Positions 6,505 to 11,519 of a DNA stretch of 11,519 nt are shown here, in pieces. The stretch spans positions 1-11,519 of the forward strand of contig CANRPV010000033.1 of the NCBI GenBank assembly GCA_947632575.1. The letters are read 5' to 3'. The first letter of the stretch is position 1, and each line of letters starts with the position of its first letter. This stretch comes from an uncultured Eggerthellaceae bacterium (lineage in GTDB: Bacteria; Actinomycetota; Coriobacteriia; Coriobacteriales; Eggerthellaceae). The notes under the pieces were generated by a model. That model saw only the letters and a program-made list of their open reading frames with translations, had not been told where the DNA came from and did not search any database. A program made the translations under genes and the position numbers.

Positions 6505-7651
6505 TTGGCTAAAGCGCTGCATCCTTTTCGCATAGATCCCTCGGTGACGGGAATTTTTCCCGCCCTGGGCGATGAGGCTCTGATCGGGGAAGAGAAGTCT
6601 GACGCGCCTTCGATTCCGCCCATAAAAGCGGTGGTGGTCGGAGGAGGAACTGGCGCGCCGGTATCCATCCGCACGCTTTTGGACATCGGGGCTGAGACCA
6701 GCGCCATCGTAGCTATGGCCGATGATGGGGGATCAACGGGGCTTTTGCGCGAAGAAGCCAACGTAACGCCTCCGGGTGACGTGCGCAAATGCCTGACCGC
6801 TTTCGCCCGTAATCCTCAAGATCCTCTAGTGCGGGTGTTCAAATACCGATTCGCCGTTGGGAAACCTGCTCTTGGCCGGGCTGGAGGATGCCTGCGGATC
6901 GTTTCCTGAAGCCATCGCCATCTGCGAAAAGCTCCTTGATGCTCGTGGGCACGTATATCCTTCAACGCTCAGTTCGGTGCATCTCGAGGCGCTTACCTGT
7001 GATGGACGCTTCATTCAGGGTCAAGCCGTGTCATCTCATTCCCATACTGCCTTAAACAAGGTGCGTCTTGTTTCCGACTCGGGACCTATACAAGCCTATG
7101 AGCCGGCTCTTGAAGCCATCGAGGACGCTGATCTTGTGGTGCTCGGCCCAGGATCGCTTTTCACATCCATCATTCCGAATCTTTTGGTCCCTGGCATCAT
7201 CGATGCGATAAGACGGTCGCAGGCAACGGTGGTCTTTGTCTGCTCCATCGCTGATGTGCAAGGGGAGACCTGGGGGCTTACCGCAAAAGAGCACCTTCAA
7301 GCCCTCTATGATCACGGTATGAGAGGACTTATCGACTACGGGCTTTTCCATTCGAAAATTCCTCTGAGACAACCCAGCCCCAATGACGAGACGTTCAACA
7401 AAGCGCTCGGCCCCATTGATGAAGGTGACGCTCCGTCCTCGCGTGATGCTGAAGATGGCGGTCTTGGCGTGCGGCCTGTGGTTATCAACTACCGAGACGT
7501 CCAGTCCATTAAATTCGATGGGGTGGTGGCCATGGTACGAGATTTCGGCGATGAGAACTATCCCACCTGGCACTCTCCTGCGGCTTTGCGTCAGGCCTTT
7601 GTCGATGTGATTAACAACAGGCGTCCCCGTGTGGCGTCAAGTGGATACTAG
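6505..7651 (+). pseudogene. yvcK: YvcK-family (CofD-like) protein, broken by a frameshift with missing residues
   Basis: YvcK is a UDP-sugar-binding protein needed for growth on gluconeogenic carbon and for cell-wall/shape control in Firmicutes and Actinobacteria. The first part reads from TTG 6505 (GGAGG at 6490-6494 as the likely ribosome site) and shows VVVGGGTGAPV, MADDGGSTGLLREE, PPGDVRKCL and FKYRFAV. It then drifts into unrelated residues and stops at 6909. The rest continues in the +1 frame from about 6857 with GNLLLAGLEDACGSFPEAI, HVYPSTL, LVVLGPGSLFTSIIPNLLV and a normal C-terminus ending at 7651. Family members have several residues, including a conserved His-x-Leu, between FKYRF and GNLL; these are absent here. 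So bases are missing, not merely shifted, and a deletion of 3n+2 bases fits. The downstream half has no ribosome site at TTG 6857. Either the gene is inactivated or the assembly is wrong here. Confidence 0.85.
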
Positions 7652-7660
7652 GGTGGTTTT

Positions 7661-8599
7661 GTGTCTTTCACCTCACAGGTCAAGGATGAATTAGCCCACG
7701 CTCCCGCGATCTGCTCTCACTGCGAGCGGGCGACGTTAGCGGCGCTCATTCGCATTGAGGGATCTCTTTTTTTGAGCGGATCAGGCCGTTATCGTATGGA
7801 AATCACCACGGACTCGGCCTCGGTGGCGCGCTTGATCATTCGCCTACTTCATTCTCAGTACGATGTGAAAACTGAGCTTACGGTAAGACGCAGTGTGCTG
7901 CACAAAACGCCCAACTATCTTATCGAGATTCCTTCCCAGAAAAACCTCGAACCTAGCTTGAGGGATCTGGGTATTTTGGCCGCTGACGGCGGCATCGAGA
8001 TGGGAATCGATCCGCGATTGGTCACCAAAAGCTGCTGCGCCGCGGCCTATATGCGCGGAGCCTTTTTGGGCAGCGGTTTCATATCTAATCCCAAAAGTGA
8101 CTTTCATTTCGAGATTACTGTTGAAAACGACGCCTTGGCTCAGGGGCTCGTGGATCTGATGGCTGAAAAGGACATTCACGCCAAGATCATGCAGCGCCGT
8201 CATTCTTCCATGGTCTATCTCAAAAGTGGCAACGCCATCATGGAGTTTCTGGCATTTGTCGGTGCCCATCAATCGGCGTTGCTTCTTGAGCAGGAACGCG
8301 TCGTGAAAAGCGTACGCAATGACGTCAACCGCCAGATAAACGCCGAGGTGGCTAACCAGCAGAAGGCCTCTCATGCCGCGGTTGATCAGCTTTTCGCCAT
8401 TCGCACGGTTCTGGAACACTATGGGATGGAGCACCTACCGCCCGCACTTCAGGAGTTCATTCGTCTGAGAGTGACCTATCCCGATGCCACCTTGGCCGAG
8501 CTTGGAGCTTACGCATCGCCGCCACTTTCTAAATCCGCTGTCTATCATCGGGTGCGGCGAATCGAGGCTATGGCGAAAGAGGCTGAAAACAGAGGCTGA
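7661..8599 (+). CDS. whiA: WhiA, sporulation/cell-division transcription regulator
   Basis: WhiA is a DNA-binding protein built from a LAGLIDADG homing-endonuclease-like N-terminal domain that has lost nuclease activity, plus a C-terminal helix-turn-helix. In Streptomyces it acts with WhiB to control sporulation septation; homologues in non-sporulating Gram-positives affect cell division. The 312 residues begin SFTSQVKDELAH. The endonuclease-like part covers about 1-200, with ALIRIEGSLFLSG, KSCCAAAYMRGAFLGSGFIS and an adjacent DFHFEI segment. A family-typical VRNDVNRQINAEVANQQKA follows at about 208-226. The helix-turn-helix spans about 235-305, with LRVTYPDATLAELGAYASPP then LSKSAVYHRVRRIEAMA. 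The start is GTG at 7661, nine bases after the yvcK stop, with a weak GGTGG ribosome site. It is the last gene of the rapZ–yvcK–whiA cluster. Confidence 0.96.
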   Translation: MSFTSQVKDELAHAPAICSHCERATLAALIRIEGSLFLSGSGRYRMEITTDSASVARLIIRLLHSQYDVKTELTVRRSVLHKTPNYLIEIPSQKNLEPSLRDLGILAADGGIEMGIDPRLVTKSCCAAAYMRGAFLGSGFISNPKSDFHFEITVENDALAQGLVDLMAEKDIHAKIMQRRHSSMVYLKSGNAIMEFLAFVGAHQSALLLEQERVVKSVRNDVNRQINAEVANQQKASHAAVDQLFAIRTVLEHYGMEHLPPALQEFIRLRVTYPDATLAELGAYASPPLSKSAVYHRVRRIEAMAKEAENRG

Positions 8600-8602
8600 A
8601 AG

Positions 8603-8634
8603 CAAAGAGCTATCTTTTAAGTGAAGGCTCTTTG
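8603..8634 (+). terminator. Stem-loop just after whiA, possible terminator
   Basis: CAAAGAGC (8603-8610) and GCTCTTTG (8627-8634) are perfect complements and would form an 8-bp stem with a 16-base loop, four bases after the whiA stop. The following bases are not T-rich, so this is not a textbook intrinsic terminator; it may protect the 3' end or only partly stop transcription. Confidence 0.4.
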
Positions 8635-8679
8635 ATAAGGGACGACAGATCACCGACTTTCCGGTCATGAACGCTTATC
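8634..8679 (+). promoter_or_regulatory. Imperfect inverted repeat upstream of the gap promoter
   Basis: An outer GATAAG (8634-8639) / CTTATC (8674-8679) pair encloses an inner near-palindrome, ATCACCG-actttc-CGGTCAT, with one mismatch. It directly adjoins the proposed -35 of gap. It could be a binding site for a regulator or simply a second hairpin behind whiA. Confidence 0.3.
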
Positions 8680-8707
8680 TTGTGGCAAAATAGGCTACGT
8701 ATGTAAT
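8680..8707 (+). promoter_or_regulatory. Candidate promoter for gap–pgk–tpiA
   Basis: TTGTGG (8680-8685) and TGTAAT (8702-8707) are spaced 16 bp apart. The -10 matches TATAAT at five of six positions and the -35 matches TTGACA at three. This would leave a leader of about 50 bases before the gap ATG. Confidence 0.35.
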
Positions 8708-8763
8708 GCCGAATAAGGCTTAAGGCCGTTGAGATAGAGACGGTCCTGAGGAAAGGGGCTTTT

Positions 8764-9765
8764 ATGGCAGTAAAAGTTGGTATTAATGGTTTTGGACGCA
8801 TCGGTCGCCTTGCTTTCCGCGCTATGGCGAAGGATCCGGATATCGAGGTTGTCGCAGTAAACGACCTTGGTGATATCCCCACCATGACCCATCTTCTTAA
8901 GTACGATTCCGTTCATGGAAAGGGATTTGAGAAGGTAGAGGCCACCGAAGACGGTTTTGTAGCCGACGGCGTCCATGTAAAGGTGCTCTCCGAGCGCGAT
9001 CCTAAGGATCTTCCTTGGGGCGAGCTGGGCGTTGAGGTTGTTGTCGAGTCCACCGGCATCTTCCGTTCCGCCGAGCAGTGCCAGGCACATCTCGATGCGG
9101 GCGCTAAGAAGGTCGTTATCTCCGCTCCTGGAAAGAACGAGGACATCACCATCGTCATGGGCGTAAACGATGATCAGTATGATCCGGAGAAGGACAACAT
9201 CATCTCCAACGCTTCTTGCACCACCAACTGCCTAGCTCCTTTCGCCAAGGTGTTGCTGGATAACTTTGGCATCAAGCGTGGCTACATGAACACCATCCAC
9301 GCATACACCAACGATCAAAAGATCCTCGACCTTCCTCATAAGGACCTTCGTCGTGCTCGTGCAGCTGCCATGTCCATCATCCCCACCACCACTGGCGCCG
9401 CCCGTGCGGTAGCCAAGGTGCTTCCTGCTCTCGATGGCAAGCTTGATGGTTTCGCCACTCGCGTTCCGGTACCTGACGGCTCCATGGTTGACCTGACTGT
9501 TGAGCTCGAGAAGCCCGCAACGGTTGAGTCCATCAACGCCGCTATGAAGGCCGCCTCCGAGAACGAGCTCAAGGGCATTCTCGAGTACACCGAGGATCCC
9601 ATCGTCTCCATCGACATCGTCGACAATGCTCATTCCTCCATCTTTGATGGTGGTCTTACCATGGTACTCGGCGGTGAAGGCACCTTCGTGAAATGCGTTG
9701 CCTGGTACGACAATGAGTGGGGCTACTCAAACCGCATTGCTGACCTGGTGAAGATTCTCCTGTAA
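8764..9765 (+). CDS. gap: Glyceraldehyde-3-phosphate dehydrogenase, NAD type
   Basis: This enzyme oxidises and phosphorylates glyceraldehyde-3-phosphate to 1,3-bisphosphoglycerate in the cytoplasm. The 333 residues match the usual GapA length. The Rossmann fold starts VGINGFGRIGR (5-15). Asp34 in VVAVNDLGD points to NAD rather than NADP, as does LDLPHKDLRRARAA. The catalytic Cys152 lies in SNASCTTNCLAPF, with His179 in NTIHAYT. The C-terminal WYDNEWGYSNR block is intact. ATG 8764 follows AAAGGGG by five to six bases, a good ribosome site. It heads the glycolytic set gap–pgk–tpiA and is separated from whiA by 164 bp with hairpins and a candidate promoter, so it is probably its own transcription unit. 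Confidence 0.98.
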   Translation: MAVKVGINGFGRIGRLAFRAMAKDPDIEVVAVNDLGDIPTMTHLLKYDSVHGKGFEKVEATEDGFVADGVHVKVLSERDPKDLPWGELGVEVVVESTGIFRSAEQCQAHLDAGAKKVVISAPGKNEDITIVMGVNDDQYDPEKDNIISNASCTTNCLAPFAKVLLDNFGIKRGYMNTIHAYTNDQKILDLPHKDLRRARAAAMSIIPTTTGAARAVAKVLPALDGKLDGFATRVPVPDGSMVDLTVELEKPATVESINAAMKAASENELKGILEYTEDPIVSIDIVDNAHSSIFDGGLTMVLGGEGTFVKCVAWYDNEWGYSNRIADLVKILL

Positions 9766-9867
9766 AGCTCTGCGTTTTCGGTAGAAATCCTGCGCCGTCT
9801 GAGCACCTTTGCCGTGCCGCTTGAAGTTGCGAAGATCGAATTGCGGTCTGAGGGAGCTTCAAGGGCC

Positions 9868-9895
9868 GGAGAGGTTTCAGGCGGCGCTCTCTTTT
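9868..9895 (+). terminator. Weak terminator-like hairpin between gap and pgk
   Basis: GAGAG (9869-9873) and CTCTC (9887-9891) form a 5-bp stem around a 13-base loop, followed by TTTT. It lies in an unusually long 162-bp spacer for this gene pair. The spacer also holds a longer-range GCTTGAAG/CTTCAAG inverted repeat around 9820-9863. It could lower pgk expression relative to gap; the evidence is weak. Confidence 0.25.
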
Positions 9896-9927
9896 AAGAT
9901 CATAGATTGTAAGGAAGAGGTGTCATT

Positions 9928-11115
9928 TTGGCTGACATAAAAACCATCGACGAGCTTGACGCACAAGATAAACGCGTGCTCGTGCGTGTGGACTTCAACG
10001 TGCCCATCAAAGACGGGAAAGTGCAAGACGATACCCGCATTCGCGCGGCGCTTCCCACCATCAAGAAGCTGCTTGATGATAACGCCGGCGTGATTTTGAT
10101 GAGTCATCTGGGACGTCCTTCGGGTGAGGGCTACGAGGAGGCCTTTTCACTCAAACCCGTCTCCGAATATCTGGGCACTTTGATTGATGCCGATGTGCTC
10201 TTTGCCACCGACACCGTTGGTGAGGACGCCAAGGCCAAGGCCGCCGCGCTCAAGCCAGGACAGGTATTAGTGCTTGAAAACCTTCGTTTCGACAAGCGCG
10301 AGAAGAAAAACGATCCCGAGTTCAGCCAGGAGCTGGCTTCACTTGCTGACGTGTACGTAAACGACGCCTTCGGATCGGCCCATCGCGCCCATGCCTCGAC
10401 GACCGGCGTGGCAAGCTATCTGCCTGCTTATGCGGGCTATCTGATGTATCGCGAGGTTTCGACTCTGACGAGCATGCTTGATGATCCCAAGCGTCCGTTT
10501 GTGGCCATCCTCGGTGGTTCTAAGGTATCGGATAAGATCAAGGTCATCGACGCATTGCTCGATAAGGCCGATGTGCTGATCATCGGCGGTGGCATGTGCT
10601 TCACCTTCCTGCTCGCCGAATCCAAAGAGGTAGGCAAGTCCTTAAAGGAAGAGGATTGGGTAGATCGCGCCGCTGCAATGATTCGCAAGGCTGAGGAAAA
10701 GGGAGTCTCTCTGCTGCTGCCCACCGACGTGGTTGTAGCTGACGCGGTAAGCGAGGATGCCACCACCGAAGTGGTGTCGGTCAACGATATCCCCGCTGAC
10801 AAGATGGGCCTGGACATCGGTCCTGAGACCGCTGAGACCTATGCTGCCGCCATCGCTGGCGCCGCATCGGTGTTCTGGAATGGTCCTATGGGCGTCTTTG
10901 AGATGAAGCCCTTCGAAGCTGGCACCAAGGCGGTGGCTGAGGCGGTCGCCAACAATACGGCAGCTGACACCATCATCGGCGGTGGCGATTCCGTGGCAGC
11001 CGTGAACAAGTTTGGTCTGGCTGACAAGATGACATTTATTTCGACTGGCGGCGGTGCCTCGATGGAACTGGTTCAGGGCGAAGCGCTGCCGGGCGTTGAA
11101 GCCCTTAAGGAGTGA
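9928..11115 (+). CDS. pgk: Phosphoglycerate kinase
   Basis: PGK transfers the acyl phosphate of 1,3-bisphosphoglycerate to ADP, the first ATP-yielding step of glycolysis. The 395-residue length is normal. Visible motifs are RVDFNVPI (20-27), MSHLGRPSG (58-66), LENLRFDKREKKND, VNDAFGSAHRAHASTTG, ILGGSKVSDKI for the nucleotide domain, the IIGGGMCFTFL segment, VFWNGPMGVFE, and the TIIGGGDSVAAV and STGGGASME glycine loops. The start is TTG at 9928, seven bases after AAGGAAGAGG, and gives the usual short N-terminus before the RVDFN motif. tpiA starts five bases after the pgk stop, so the two genes are translated from one message. Confidence 0.98.
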   Translation: MADIKTIDELDAQDKRVLVRVDFNVPIKDGKVQDDTRIRAALPTIKKLLDDNAGVILMSHLGRPSGEGYEEAFSLKPVSEYLGTLIDADVLFATDTVGEDAKAKAAALKPGQVLVLENLRFDKREKKNDPEFSQELASLADVYVNDAFGSAHRAHASTTGVASYLPAYAGYLMYREVSTLTSMLDDPKRPFVAILGGSKVSDKIKVIDALLDKADVLIIGGGMCFTFLLAESKEVGKSLKEEDWVDRAAAMIRKAEEKGVSLLLPTDVVVADAVSEDATTEVVSVNDIPADKMGLDIGPETAETYAAAIAGAASVFWNGPMGVFEMKPFEAGTKAVAEAVANNTAADTIIGGGDSVAAVNKFGLADKMTFISTGGGASMELVQGEALPGVEALKE

Positions 11116-11120
11116 TGAGA

Positions 11121-11519
11121 ATGGCTTCTCCTCTTAAGACTAGGCGGATGTCCAAAAAGGCGCCGATGCCGAAAAAGTCTTTGATTGCCGGCAACTGGAA
11201 GATGAATAACACGATCGGTGAGGCGGTCGTGTTAGCACAAGAGCTCGTCAACAACATGGACAAGAGCTGGAAGAAGTCGGTGGAAGTGGCGGTTATTCCT
11301 CCGTTCATCGACATCAAGCCGGTGAAGAACGTCTTCGATTTTGAACACCGCAAGATCGCCGTTGGCGCGCAAAACGTTTACTATCAGCCCGATGGCGCCT
11401 TTACCGGCGAAATCTCCGTCCGTATCGAGACGGCGCAGCTGCTGAGCAAGAGCCTGCGGCCGCTGCCCGAAAAGTTTCACGGCCTGACCAACGTAGAGCA
11501 GCGCTACCGCCAGCGGTAT
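11121..11519 (+). CDS. Chimeric ORF: triosephosphate isomerase N-terminus joined in frame to lysyl-tRNA synthetase (partial at window end)
   Basis: The ATG at 11121 has AAGGAG eight bases upstream, inside the end of pgk. The first ~98 codons are tpiA: after a basic leader come SLIAGNWKMNNT with the catalytic Asn and Lys, VAVIPPFIDI, and KIAVGAQNVYYQPDGAFTG, as expected in the normal gap–pgk–tpiA order. After the shared Gly-Glu-Ile-Ser-Val (11406-11420) the sequence leaves the TPI family: the following GHSERR block with the catalytic His is absent. It becomes LLSKSLRPLPEKFHGL then NVEQRYRQRY, which is lysyl-tRNA synthetase just past its OB-fold domain. The frame is open to the last base. The hybrid would lack the TPI catalytic His and Glu and most of the LysRS anticodon-binding domain, so it is unlikely to be either enzyme. 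Third-position GC rises from roughly 73% to about 85% across the join, a small sample. An assembly join is the simplest reading; a real recombination is possible. Confidence 0.85.
   Translation, partial: MASPLKTRRMSKKAPMPKKSLIAGNWKMNNTIGEAVVLAQELVNNMDKSWKKSVEVAVIPPFIDIKPVKNVFDFEHRKIAVGAQNVYYQPDGAFTGEISVRIETAQLLSKSLRPLPEKFHGLTNVEQRYRQRY

Noticed and set aside
6857..6870. GGGAAAC at the yvcK frame break as a programmed frameshift site
   Set aside because: The heptamer fits a -1 slip read from the wrong frame; the change needed here is +1, and conserved residues are missing as well, so a deletion explains it better.
6857..7651. Downstream half of yvcK as a separate functional gene
   Set aside because: It starts mid-domain at a TTG with no ribosome binding site and lacks the GGGTG and ADDGGSTG motifs needed for the fold.
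1..11519. A new defence, mobile or biosynthetic system
   Set aside because: Apart from one unknown gene and one poorly characterised membrane protein, all genes are recognisable core genes in a conserved order; nothing suggests a new multi-gene system.

Overview
The window looks like a chromosomal housekeeping segment of an actinobacterium, most likely class Coriobacteriia (inference). The evidence is the gene order uvrC–rapZ–yvcK–whiA followed by gap–pgk–tpiA, the actinobacterial-looking Arg in the RapZ P-loop, frequent GTG/TTG starts, and moderate GC by eye. I see no transposase, integrase, phage gene, CRISPR array, tRNA or rRNA.

Layout: 1-114 is the C-terminal tail of UvrA. At 122-1012 follows a membrane-anchored protein with a long acidic repeat linker inside a CapA/metallophosphatase-like domain. 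Its start has the geometry of a leaderless mRNA. On the minus strand are gdhA (NADP-type glutamate dehydrogenase, best start a TTG at 2444) and, upstream of it, an unrecognised 193-residue protein (2616-3197). A 225-bp divergent intergenic region leads to uvrC (3423-5405), then a 135-bp tract of decamer tandem repeats, then rapZ (best start 5561), yvcK and whiA. The glycolytic genes gap and pgk follow, and the window ends inside an ORF that starts as tpiA.

How the genes work together: UvrA and UvrC belong to nucleotide excision repair. RapZ, YvcK and WhiA form a conserved regulatory cluster tied to cell-envelope and central-carbon control and to cell division/development. GAPDH, PGK and TPI are successive lower-glycolysis enzymes. 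GdhA links 2-oxoglutarate to glutamate.

Three things are abnormal. (1) yvcK is split into two frames at about 6850-6857, and the conserved residues just before the GN-L-L-L segment are missing, which fits a short out-of-frame deletion. (2) The last ORF is a chimera: a TPI N-terminus runs in frame, at a shared Gly-Glu-Ile-Ser, into lysyl-tRNA synthetase sequence. This is either an assembly join or a real rearrangement. (3) Short tandem repeats of unrelated sequence sit at gene edges: a 17-bp hairpin unit at the gdhA stop codon, a 16-bp duplication in the gdhA leader, a 10/30-bp array between uvrC and rapZ, and a 36-bp in-frame unit in the membrane protein. I found no convincing new multi-gene system; the interest lies in these structural anomalies.
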